Source: Apostichopus japonicus
Taxonomy: Eukaryota; Echinodermata; Holothuroidea; Aspidochirotida; Stichopodidae
Assembly: GCF_037975245.1 (NCBI RefSeq)
Contig: NC_092582.1
Location: forward strand, 19,618,577-19,682,576
Direction: 5' to 3'
Length of the DNA: 64,000 nt
Shown here: positions 36,201 through 50,000 of the stretch, piece by piece
Numbering within the stretch: the first letter of the stretch is position 1
Layout: the number at the start of each line of letters is the position of its first letter
The notes under the pieces: model-generated
What the model was told of the DNA's origin: nothing
What the model saw: the letters and a program-made list of their open reading frames with translations, nothing else
The model's database searches: none
Translations under genes and position numbers: made by a program

Positions 36201-37949
36201 GAATACTAGAGATCACTGTAGTGTACCAGAGGTCAATGTGGAATACTAGAGATCACTGTAGTATACTAGAGGTCAATGTGGAATACTAGAGATCACTGTA
36301 GTATACTAGAGGTCAATCTGGAATACTAGAGATCACTGCAGTATACTAGAGGTCAATGTGGAATACTAGAGATCACTGTAGTATACTAGAGATCACTGTA
36401 GTATACTAGAGGTCAATGTGGAATACTATAGATCACTGTAGTATACTAGAGGTCAATGTGGAATACTAGAGATCACTGTATTATACTAGAGGTCATGTGG
36501 AATACTAGAGATCACTGTGAGCTATTAGAGGTTACTGTGGAATACTAGAGATAATTGTAGTATACTAGAGGTCAATGTGGAATACTAGAGATCACTGTAG
36601 TGTACCAGAGGTCAATGTGGAATACTAGAGATCACTGTAGTATACTAGAGGTCAATGTGGAATACTAGAGATCACTGTAGTATACTAGAGGTCAATGTGG
36701 AATACTAGAGATCACTGTAGTATACTAGAGGTCAATCTGGAATCCTAGAGATCACTGTGAGCTATTAGAGGTTACTGTGGAATACTAGAGATAATTGTAG
36801 TATACTAGAGGTCAATGTGGAATACTAGAGATCACTGTAGTATACTAGAGGTCATGTTGGAATACTAGAGATCACTGTAGTATACTAGAGGTCAATCTGG
36901 AATACTAGAGATCACTGTGAACTATTAGAGGTTATTGTGGAATCCTAGAGATCACTGTAGTATACTAGAGGTCAATGTGGAATATTAGTAGTGAATGAGG
37001 AATACTAGAGATTACCATGGAATACTCGAGGTCATGTGAAGTATTAGCAGTCACTGTGGAATACTAGAGGTCATTGCAGAATAAAAGCGGTCACTGTGGT
37101 GGCTAGAGAACACTGTTGTAAACTACAAAAAGTACACAGGAGAGATACTTGTGAGAGAAACCCTGTCTGAAAAATTCACTGACAAATGATCATGTTAAAG
37201 TGTATCTGTAATGCTGTCAAAGAATGAAAATAGAGTTAAAATGCCTATACAAATGGGTAGTACTACTATAATTGTATTAGGAATAGGCTTTCTTTGTTTA
37301 TTAATGCCACATGGACATTCCTATTTCAACTCCATTAAAATGAAACCACAGTACTCACACATGAGAGGACAATCAGTAGTTTTCCCGAAGCATTTAGAGC
37401 TTTGTCTCGCTCTTCAGGAACATTACACCTGCTGCTATCCCAGAAGGCCAAGAGTGTTGCCATGGCACCGTAAAGAATAACTGAGCAACGATACATCGCA
37501 GTCCTTGCTACAAGCATGAGATATAGAGAAGAAGGTAATTACATACACAACAGATAACCAAATATAACAGACCACACAAAATAGATTAAATTAAAGCAGC
37601 TGGTTTGTAACAGGGATGAAAGTAATGTTGATCAAATGGATTGTTCACTCTCTACTTGAGGAGATTCATCATCTTGCCTCATTCATTGGTCCATTCGTGG
37701 GCTGAATCCTTACTTTTATTTGCTGATTAATTTACGTTATCCTCTGTTTTCTAGTCCTTTGTACATTTCTTACTTTCAAGGAAACTTTAAACTTCTGCAC
37801 AACCCTGGAAGTCTGACTGCTCCACCACTCTACTTAACCATCACTTCACAAATAGATCCATCATTCAGGTTTACAGCATCACCATTAACTTCATCACCAA
37901 CACCATCATGATTACCACCACCACCACCACCACCACCACCACCACCACC

Positions 37950-37980
<31 letters not shown>

Positions 37981-38031
37981 CCATCACCATCACCATCACC
38001 ATCACCATCATCATCATCATCATCATCATAT

Positions 38032-38093
<62 letters not shown>

Positions 38094-41000
38094 TATCATC
38101 ATCATCATCATCACCTTCATCACCAACATCATCACCTTCATCACCACCACCTTCACCATCAACACCACCACCATGACCACCACCACCATCAACACCACCA
38201 TCATCAACACCACCACCACCAACATCATCATCATCATCATCAACACCACCATCACCACCATCACAATCATCATAATAATATACTTAGATAGCACTGTACA
38301 TATAAGGATATCCCAAAGCACTTTACATGGGTCTAGAGTGAAATCTTAACAAGTACAAATTGTAAGATACATAATAAAGTAATAAAAGGAATAAAGAAGT
38401 CAAAGCAATAATCATAAAATATCTAAATCAATCCTGCAGGAAATAGATCTTTGTCTGGTATTGTATCATCATCCCTTGAAACCTAAAACCCTAGTCCACA
38501 CAAGGTCCAGTAATGACATATAAACACATTTAAATATCTCTGATCTCTCCTGTGATTTGTATAACCTCTTGCTAATTTCACAGATACAACATTTCATTAT
38601 TTTAGCTTGGGGGGGGGGGGGGGGAGACTTACTCTGAGCAATAAGTGTCAATATGTCCCATAGAAATAAATGTTGGTCCAACATCATTCGAATATGCAGA
38701 TCTCTGTAAGGAAAGAGAGCATGTTATCCATTGGTACTAAGAACTGTCTCCAAAGTTGAATAGAGCATCCTTTCATGGTATCAAAGGATAAAGTGGAAAC
38801 CAGTAAATTGCTCAATTACAAATATCAACACTAACTGAAATCTATTGCAACCAAGAATAAGAAGAATTTTAAGAATCTCATTGAGTGGCATAAGACAAAA
38901 TACTAAATTAAAATTAACATTTATTATAAATTATTTCTAAACATACTGAATAAAAGCCTGGTCTACTTTTTCAGTCTTGGCAAATAGGCATAACTGAATA
39001 TCATGACAATCTAGGCAAGATATTGCAGAATTTAAAGAAAAAAACTGTTCTTTTATAAAGGCAGGACAAATAAGAAACAAACATAATGACAATTTTGCCA
39101 ATTTTTCACAAATAAAACTTTTAAGGTATATGATAAAGATACTAATGTTGTTTACTATGGTAGACCTTGAAATGTATGTATGTAGAAGCTTGCCATGTAA
39201 CTGATCATAAGAAGTAGAACCCAAAATTCTGCCTTATGCTAACCCAGAAAGCCAGTTGGCTTGGTGATTCCTTGCCATACAATGTGCTCAAAATTCCAAA
39301 TAACTATCTGAATAATGTATAACAAGTGAGTTTAATTTGTCCAAGAATTAAGTTAGAACCAGAAAAGATTAGAGATTTTTAGAACTATTTTGTAGCACTC
39401 CCGTGTAGGCAGCAAACATTTAATCCAAAAACCATCCAAAATACCCAATTCCATATCAAAATATATGTCCACATATTTATACCCAACAACCTCTTTGGAT
39501 CATGATAAAATCTTAGCCAAACTTTTGATTCTCGTGGAGAATTATTTCTGACCTCTCTATGGTCAATCTGGTCAGTTCCTCCTCTGGCCAAAGGACTCCT
39601 GTAAAGGTGACGTCAGGACAGACCAACTCCACCAGGACATCGGCGAGGTAGCTGGCCGTCTCTCTATCGCAGGATGGCTTCTTCTCCACCGTGGGCATGG
39701 ATTGGGCAGGAGGGTGAGATTTATCGATGGAACAGCCTCTAATTATCTGAGTCAGCAATTGGCAATTCAATAGAACATCAGCACTCTGGAATCCAATGAA
39801 AGAAGTTAATTTAATGTGTAAAAGATTTGAACTGTCACCAAAAGAGACACAAGGGCTCATGACTTCTTTCCCCTGCCCCACTTCCCACAGAAATATATAA
39901 CAGTCTCGCCTCTCCTATCTGGTCAATATAATCCATTTGTACGACAGAATGGAGCATTTACCCCATAGCTTAAGGTAACCAAAAGTCAGCCCAGACTGGG
40001 CAACAACCACCATCACCTCTTCACTCTCCTTGATGGACCAATATCGCAAAAGGAAAGTTTTTCCTGTGAGACAATTAGCCATCTTTGTATGACTTTGCCT
40101 ATGTTACAAGATACAGCCATGAAGGCCTTTGAGACTATCCTCAAAATATTTAAATTTCAGAGACCGGATGTTTTAAATGGTTACCCTGGTGCTATCTCTC
40201 TGTGGGTTCCCATGTCTGCGTCCTTTGCCAATGACACCGGCGTGAAACACCGAGAGGCCTCCTTTGGGCACCGAGACTGACAAACCCTTTCTTTCATTCT
40301 CCAGTAGCAGTGATACATCCTCTGGCTTAGCCTCTGAACTAGGCTCTGAGTAGTCCAACTTACTTGACATATGGAAGAACTTCAGGTTACACTGAGCATT
40401 GAAGCATAAAAGATGGAAACAAACACATTTTAGCACACACACACACACAACTTGAACAATTAAAACGGTGAAAATTATAGAAAAAAATGTCTAGAATATC
40501 CCACTAACAGTACATGTAACATTCTTAATAACCTACGGAGTATCTTCAGGTGCTTTGGGCATAAGAAGTAAGAAGGTGGGGACTTCCATGCAAGGTAAAC
40601 ACAGCTTCAAAGCAAACAACTCTTCCATTTTCTAATCTTCTTACAGGCTAATCACTGCCTATTAAAACTACATATCAGGCTTTCATTTTTTACCTTTTTC
40701 AAAGCATTTTCTAACAATGATCGAAGAATGACGTATTTAATGGCTGATATCTCACTCAGCTTTTGCAAGTAATCTTTACAGTCGGCCATTGTCTGGCTTT
40801 TGATGAAATGATCTGAAAGAGAAAAAAAAAACAAGGAACAGGGTGATTACAAATAATATTGTACGTGTCATCTTAGCCCCCGTGAAACAATTGAGGAGGT
40901 CTCTAGTTTGAAGTTCTACTCAATGTTGATATCTAGTAATCATTAACCAATGTGACAATCCATGTCTAACAAAATTACAAAAAATAACCAGTGACTTTAA

Positions 41001-44000
41001 GCATGGAGCAACCTGGCCTGGTGCAGCATTAGAAATGGGCCCCTAAAGCGGTTCAACATGAACCAAAGCTCGAGTGAGAATTTCTTTATATTGGGCACCT
41101 CTTAGAGGCCCAGAATTGGCACTCTCAGGTTGTCTTTGTTCAGGACAGGGGTTTATGTTTGCATTCCCAGATGGCTGGGATTTAGGAGAGAACTTCAAGA
41201 ACTGTACTGAACAGTACAGGATTTTCTAGTGGTTGAAGTTGATAGCTTAGAAAAATTGCTGAAAAACGTCTATGGAAGAAAACAACATCCTCATAGCATT
41301 TTGTACTACAAAAAGACCTTTTTCAATTTTAAGATATTTTGGTCAATGCATTGGGCAAGTACAGAATGGATGATGTCATCAAGGGACAACTCAGTGTAAA
41401 ATGTCTTTGTTTTTTCTTTGTAATATTGTCCTTCAGTTATCCAAAGAGGAAAAGAATAATTCAATAAAAAAAAAAGACACCTTTTGATGAAATTCTGAAA
41501 AGTACAGAAATATAACTTTAACAGCTAAACAAACTTTTCCCAGTGTATCAGATTTCAAGGATAAATCAACAAGAAGATTATAATAGCCTTAGTAATGCTT
41601 TTTGAATAGAATTTGTGCAAATGCAATTACAAAGACCACCTACTATGATCCAACTGCCTGCCTACAGTAGTCAAAGGTTTAGCCATTCGAACTACGTAGG
41701 TTACATTCAATCAACCATTAGTTTAAGTTAGGGGGTAAGATATGGAGCTGTGAAGGATAGTTTTCTCTTCAAAGGAAGTTTCATTGTTTGTCACCAGGAA
41801 TTTCTTTCAAGACTCAATACTGTGAAGTTGTCTTCAGCGGATTGGTTGACGTCACAGGACCAGAGAGGTCGCAGCGGCCTAACTGGTCCTAGTTCGCCAC
41901 TGATTCTTTTAACAGCTATGGTCAAGGATAATTCTAGTAAACACTTTGGCAAAGTCATTGTGATGATAGAAGCATCCATGTCACAGTGGTCAAATTCACA
42001 AGACTGTTTAGGACCCAAAAAAAATGGACAATTTCATTTTGGTAATGTGTTTACCATTCCATGTGAGAGACTGAAACCCTCATTAGTCTTTCAAATTGTG
42101 TTTTCAAGGCATCTTTAATCTACTGTCAAGGAAATATACCTGACTGGCCGTGTCATAGTATAGAATGCCTTCTGGAGCATCATCCTCATAATAGCAATTA
42201 TATTTTGAGCTGGAAATTGCCAGAAATGGAGAGAATTCGGTCAATATTTACCTTGACAGCCGAACAAGATGAAAGCAAAGTCAACGACACTCTGAGCTAG
42301 ACTGTGGAGCATCGTCAAATCAACAGAGTCTTTCAATTTCACAAGGTTGATCAAACCGATGCACTTGGAGGCGATCCGGACGTCGGGGTGATACAGCTGA
42401 CTGGACAGAACTGGTACATGGTCAGCCAAACATGTCCCCATCGTGACCCTTGCCCTCTGTCTGGAATTAAACTTGACCTCCCAGTCGACCACTGCATGCA
42501 TGTTGTGCAGGATCTGCAGAGTCTGAACAAAAGAAAATTGGAAATTAAAATCTGATCATTACTCAAAACAAGAGTCAATTTGACTGGCCTTGTCGGGAAT
42601 TTTTAAAAAGACTTTGCAACACAGGTCATGAATGATCAAATCTATGAATACTACTCATTCATGAGATACCACACTTATAATCTATGGCACCGCGCGTGCA
42701 TAAAGCCACTTTCTGTTAATCGACTGGTGCTAGTTTAGGTCACATGCCAAATTGCTTCTCTGTGATTGGTCACATTTGTTAAAACTGGCTGAAAATGCTG
42801 CAAGTTGAGTTTCCCACGGTGAAAACCCAACACGAGCTAAAAATCCCAAACATCTTGGTTCATCGTTGTCTCATGAACACTGCCCGACTACCAACAATAT
42901 TATCGCAGTCACCTTAAAAGAGAAATCCCAGCATTTGCTATCGGATTCCAAACTCTCACGACAAAACTTGTAGTGGTTCCATCCTTTCTCTGCATCGTTC
43001 ATGAAATCCTCAAGAAATAGAAATGATGCTACTGTATCTTCCAAAGTGCTGAGCATTGACGATGTCATCATGAATAAAATAATATAACAGTCCAAAAATA
43101 AGCATCCCTTTTCATGCCAAGTTATTGTCAAGGTTACTGATAATATTTAAGTTTCGTTCTCTCAATAAATACCTGATCTGGTGATGACGAAGATGACGTC
43201 AGCTGGTTGCAAGCTGTCTTGACGGCTTGGTACATGACTGATGGGAAAGCCACCTCCATCTCAGCCTGGAGAGACAGGAACGCTGACAGCTGCAGGTCAA
43301 GATGCATTGAATCAAAAACAGGAGAAATCTTTAGAGAGAAAGACACTCAACATTGCTGAATCGATTTGAATTCAAATCGTTACATTTTATCATAGGTAAT
43401 GAGAAAGTTGTTGAAATGGATTACTAAGAGACTGACCTCTTCTTGGGATGACCTCTTAAACAATGGCTAAAAAAACCCGATGAGACATGAGTGACTGACC
43501 TAGGTCAAGATGCATTGAATCAAAAACAGGAGAAATCTTTAGAGAGAAAGACACTCAACATTGCTGAATCGATTTGAATTCAAATCGTTACATTTTATCA
43601 TAGGTAAAGAGAAAGTTGTTGAAATGAATTACTAAGAGACTGACCTCTTCTTGGGATGACCTCTTAAACAATGGCTAAAAAAACCCGATGAGACATGAGT
43701 GACTGACCTAGGTCAAGATACATTGAATCAAAAACAGGAGAAATCTTTAGAGAGAAAGACACTCAACATTGCTGAATCGATTTGAATTCAAATCGTTACA
43801 TTTTATCATAGGTGAAGAGAAAGTTGGTTGAAATGGATTACTAAGAGACTGACCTCTTCTTGGGATGACCTCTTAAACAATGGCTAAAAAAACCTGATGA
43901 GACATGAGTGACTGACCTTGTCGTTTTCGGAAATATTGATCAACACATAGCTCAAGATGTCGGCTGCAGATTCTTCCCCACAGTGCAATGCAAGCATGGC

Positions 44001-47000
44001 TAAGAACCTCTGTAGCCAATTGACCCTGAAAAAAAGAATAGAGAAGTCAAACTTCTGAGGGAATATCTTCTCTCTGCTGTTTCGTTTTATCTCTCTACCT
44101 GTACGTGCCATACACAAAATGATCTACACAAAACAATGTCAAAAGTTGTTTGCACAAAATCAGGCAGAGAACTGCTCTACTTCAAGAATTTTCCACCAAG
44201 ATTGTTTGTACATAAACACATAGCTTAACAACATCTTTTGACTACTTATTAATTTTCTAATGATTTCATTTTGTTCTGTTGTTTTGTCGTCAAAACCAAG
44301 TTTATATAATACATTCAAGGGCTCATTAAAAGTTTCAAATATCATTTTCTCTCAACCTGTAAACCACATATGTATATGCTTTGGTGAACTGCTATTTTGT
44401 ATTTTTGCCTTTACATAGATGCACAACCACTTCAATATATGCAGAAAATATCATTTTCATCCTTTTCTACGATATACAAACTTCATACGAAGTGCTATGC
44501 AAAATTTGCAAGACTAAAACTAGTGTCTATATCACACACCATCCACTGAAGTCCCTTGGTTTTCAAGAAGATGAGATCTAAAAAATGTTACTTTAGCAGC
44601 AAACAATGATAGCCCCCAGTAAGGGGGGGGGGGACATATTGAAATTCATGAACTGATTTAGTAGACTGCATATTTATTCTTTGTTTTAGAAGTATCCTCC
44701 ATTATGGCCAATTGCTTTCAAGCAGTTTTCTGTATTGTATCTTTGGGAGGCTTTCAATGCTTCTTGATAATTATTAAATGTGTCGCAACAAGGCAAATTT
44801 CATTGCATTGCTAGTCACGTTTTACCTCACGTAGTGAAGAAAAAGTTGATTTTCTTTTAACAGTTACCAACTTGTTTTTTGGGGGCATGTCATGAGAACA
44901 ATATGTGGAAAGGGTCCAGTTGATGAAATGTCTAGCATTGAAAGCATGCAGTAACTAATTATTAACTCATTCAATTTCAGTTGGTCACAATTCTACAAGG
45001 ATGACTTTGTTTGATCTGTTGCAAATGTGCTAGAAGGGTTTCTTGCCATTAAGTACAAAGCCTAACTGGATGTTCTTTAAACAGGGAGAGGAACTTCAGA
45101 GAGATAAGAACAACACACCAAATATGACTTGACTGATGATAAGTGGAATATGGTTACAAAACAGATTCAGCTGCTGCAAACACATCAGATTGCACATTTT
45201 TTACCTTTTTCCACTCGTTTTAAGGAAGTCATCACAGAGTGCATTCGTGTGGTTTTGCAATTCCGAGAGGAATGGAACCTCTGAGGACGGTGATCCTTTG
45301 TTGACCAGACTTCCGGTTTTACTGTAGATGAATCTCTGTAACTCTAAAATCAGCAAATCCTGCAGAAAATCAATATTCAAATCAGTCAATAAACAGACAA
45401 GACCGACACTATACACTAAAACTTGCTATATATTCATTAATCCTAGCCCATGACTGCCAGTCTGATTGTGATGTTTCTTCGGAATTTTGGACTTTTATAA
45501 TGTCATGTTCATGTCTCCTGGTTACCCAAACACACACAGCCAGACAACCAAAGAGACAAAATACAACAGGGGATTCAGTTTGGGTTCGGTTAATCAACAT
45601 GGGTAAATAATGAAACTACAACACACATGATACAGCACTGAGTAACTTTGTACTATGCATTGATCTGTGTGCTACTGCACACCTGCCAGATACATGTGTG
45701 GTCTGTATTAGACTTTCTGTCACCCTAGTAGAGATAACTTTACTACCAGTAACCAGTTACCAGATACATGTGTGGTCTGTATTAGACTTTGTGTCACCCT
45801 AGTAGAGATAACTTTATTACCAGTAACCAGTTACCAGATACATGTGTGGTCTGTATTAGACTTTAACCCTACCTAGAGATAACTTTATTACCAGTAACCA
45901 GATACATGTGTGGTCTGTATTAGACTTCATGTGACCCTACGCAGAGATAACTTTATTACCAGTAACCAGATACATATGTGTTCTGTATTAGACTTCATGT
46001 GACCCTACGTAGAGATAACTTTATGACCAGTAACCAGTTACCAGATACATGTGTGGTCTGTATTAGACTTTGTGTGAGCCTACACAGAGTTACCTTATGA
46101 CCAGTAACAAGATACATGTGTGGTCTGTATTTGACTTTGTGTGACCCTACATAGAGTTACCTTATGACCAGTAACCAGATACATGTGTGGTCTGTATTAG
46201 ACTTTGTGTGACCCTACTGTACGTAGCGTTACCTTATGACCAGTAACCAGATACATGTGTGGTCTGTATTAGACTATGTGTCACCCTACGTAGAGTTACC
46301 TTATGACCAGTAACAAGATAAGTTTAAGTTTCAAGTTTATTTGTACCATAATCATTAATTTATATTTTATAACATAATCATTATTAAATTAATATACTTA
46401 TATATAATAAATGATATGCAATAATCATACATATGATGGGTAGAGGAGTCAGAATAAGCAAAGCTTTTCGAGTCTGACCCCTTACAATAAAGAAAGGAAA
46501 AGAAATAAAGAAAATAATTAGCAATGTGCTAATTACAAAAGAATTACAACAGCAACATTTAAGATTGGCCTAAATATGTGTATAATTATATGTAATATGA
46601 AGTTGACATCAATTTTTTTCTCAACCTATTTTTAAAGGTATATAAAGTAGTATTCAATTCAGTGAGATTAGATGAGAGTGAATTCCAGAGAGTAACACCA
46701 CTTGAACGAATCTGGGACTGTCTAAGTCTAGTTCTTGAATTTGGAATGTTTAGAGAATACATCAATCTAGTGTTGTAATGATGCAGATTATATCTATAAA
46801 GAAAACATGAGTTGTAAATAGGAGGAAGATTTCCATTATTAAACTTAAACATAAAAATACCAAGCTGATCATCAAATAAATCAAAAATAGTTACATAGAT
46901 ACATGTGTGGTTTGTATAAGACTTTGTGTGACCCTACCTAGAGTTAACTTTATGACCAGTAACCATATACCAGATACATGTGTGGTTTGTATTAGACTTC

Positions 47001-50000
47001 ATGTGACCCTACCTAGAGTTAACTTTATGACCAGTAACCATATACCAGATACATGTGTGGTTTGTATTAGACTTCATGTGACCCTAATGAGTTACTGCAT
47101 CTTATGACCAGTAACCAGATACATGTGTGGTCTGTATTAACGCAGCATAACGCAGCTGGCCAAGCTTACTATCAATTTAACTAGGAAACCTATGTCACGT
47201 GTTATCAAAATCTCTTCATTTGGTGTTCATGTGATTGTTACTAACAAAAACCACGGCTCTCTCCCATTAACTCGTGTGGAATCACTCAAAATCTCCGAGG
47301 GTAAATCACTGCTAGGAAGGTGGGCTTAGTTTGACAAATTGACACCACAGTTGGTCACAACAATTTTGTCTATTGAAAACAATAAAATATAAAAGTGCTT
47401 TCTATAAAACATTTTGCGAGACATTTACTGACCAGGATCAAGGAGCATGCCTGCTGTACCTCTTCTTGCATGTGGCCGCCTCCAGCCATGTCCAGCATGA
47501 AATTAATCAAGCGATACGCTCCTTTGCCCGATTTACTGACCAGATGGATTACGAGCATCAGGAGAGTGTCTTTATCTCTCTGTAGGATGACCGACTTTTG
47601 AAACTGCTCGGCTAGCCTCCCCAAGACTTCTGGTGTCACTGTTGATTAGTGAAGAAGAGGAAGGAAATCCACAAATCACTCAATGGATCTTCTGGTAGTT
47701 GATGCTGATTTCTCAGCCAGAAATTTTCCCGGCATCTTCGGGTCCAAACCATGTTATCGTAGCATTTTTAGTGTTGCCGATAGTGTTGAGATATCTTTGA
47801 CTTTGGTGGTTTGTTCTTAATGCATCTGGCCACAGCAGAATGAATGATGTCATCCGGGCAATTGAGATGAAAGATTGTCTTTGGCTTTCTTTATAATATT
47901 TCAACTATTTATCCAAAAGAGGCAAATCAAGATTGCCACAAGAAAAAAAAATTTGCATTTATAAATGTATGAGAAGTTTGAGAGCATTCCGAATGTATCA
48001 CATATCAAGGATAAATAAAAAAAAGCCTAACTTTCAAAAGCCTATGAAGAAGACACAGACCTCCTACTGGGGGTCCACTCTCTATAGCAACTGAAGCCTC
48101 ACTCAAAACAGGTAACATCAGATCAACCATATCTCCAATTACAGACAAGATGTTGAGATGGGGTGTTTAGCTAACATTTTTGTCTTATCTCTTCAATATA
48201 AGTTTTGACATTGCCTGCCATTAGAATTTCCCTGTAAATGGACACACATCAGTGCATGTGCCAGGTAGTAACACTTAAAGGATACACTAACCTCTATCCT
48301 AAACATTGGTGATTATCTTTTACTTCTCTGCTACAATATCAAATATAACAAGGAGAAAAATTACTTAGTTAAACGAGTGAAAAAAAGGGATTACATGCAA
48401 AGATGAAGTCATCCGTTATTGTCTTCAGCAGTACGGGAGACATTGTCAACAGCTGCAGCAAGAACGGTACTGTGTAAACTTGCTGCTCGCTGACACCTCC
48501 AAGGCTCTCCTGGAAAGAACAAGGTGACAAAATGAAGAAAGAGAAAAAAAAAAGAGCACAATTTCAAATCAAATTGGAGCTTAGGAATTGGATCAGTCTG
48601 GAAATGCAGTTTGGAATTGGACTTTTTATTCTATTTTCTAGGGTAATATTTTCTTGAAATAAATTGTCTTTTTTATTGTATGTTACAGGTTACACAAAAT
48701 AACTGATATCCTACAACAATCTTTGATGAAAAGGGAAATAGGGTTTTCATTTTCTCACAAAAAAAACCGAAGCGAACGAGGCATCTAATTTATTTTTGTT
48801 AAATAAAAAATAAGTACATAGTTATCATCATATCAATTCCTGACTAGTATAAGGAATTTTTGCTTCAACAAGGTATTTCTTGATATTTCTTGTATTACCT
48901 TGAATAGCTTCAGTAGAGCATTTTTGATATCCAAAGAATGCTGGGCAGCAAGGTGGCCAAGGATGCTAACCACGGATACCATTTTGGGAACTTTGATTTC
49001 CGTGGCAACAAGATGTCCACCGGACTGACTGCTGCAAAAGTCTCGGAGTCCAAGGGATAGAACTCGATTAATGATTGTCGTTGGAAAACATGATCTGAAA
49101 GTGATTTTACAAAACAGTTAAAAGGGTTTTATTAGTTTCATTGAACATAGGATTTTTGAATGAATTAAATAACCCTTTCAAATGTTTGTAACTGACAACA
49201 ATTAACTTAAAGGTGGGGCAAGCCATTGGAAAAGAACACATTTTACAGTCATAGTTAAAATAGCATTTGAGTGAAATCTAACACATTTTCCCTTGACATT
49301 CCATTACATTGTAGTTTAGTAGCTTCCAACACTATGTAGTTAAAAGTGCCTTGTATGTGATAACTACTGTAATCTACTGTAAACAGCCTTTCAGGTCAGT
49401 AAACCTAATCAACCTAAAAGTGCCTTGCATGCAATTAACAGGAATCTAATTAAACATGCCTTAAGTGCCTTGCATGCGATCAGTGCTATTAATTACAGAT
49501 TAGAAAATTATTAAAAGCGATGGGAAATGGCAGTCCACCGTGACAGAATTGAGTGGAAACAGTTTAATTAATATCTATCTTCGAGTGAAAAAAAACCCAG
49601 TTTGGTCAATGCTACTATAGTTAATCAATATCACTGCTCAATACATGGTCGGTGAAACATTGAAAAATCATGACCGGGCAACATATTCTTAAAAACATGA
49701 TAGCGGTACTTTTGGAGTAAATGTTTGGATTGTCGGAAGACCTAGAGGAAACGTCTTGCCGACATCAAAGAATCAAATCTTAATTCCAATTTAATAAAAG
49801 AGAAGAATAACAAACGATTGACCACACAGTGAGAGTGAAAGCTTACCCGATATGAGCAACAACCCAATCAAAATGAGGGGAATGTTTAACAGATGTGTCA
49901 ATGATAGCGTTAACACAAGTGTCCGGACAAGAATCTATCATTACAGATATGCATAGGGACGACAACTCCATCAGAGTACGCATTCCTGGAAGGCAAGGCA

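Noticed and set aside
35341-37100. CRISPR-like array of 20-base repeats
   Set aside because: There are no variable spacers; the whole array is made of repeat monomers, so it is a minisatellite.
37830-38321. 163-aa poly-Met/Asp/Gly frame and 127-aa poly-His frame
   Set aside because: Both are direct readings of a trinucleotide microsatellite lying in an intron.
41750-42118. 122-aa plus-strand open frame inside INTS5 intron 13
   Set aside because: No family resemblance and no matching splice partners. The INTS5 protein aligns without a gap across exons 13 and 14, so no exon is missing here.
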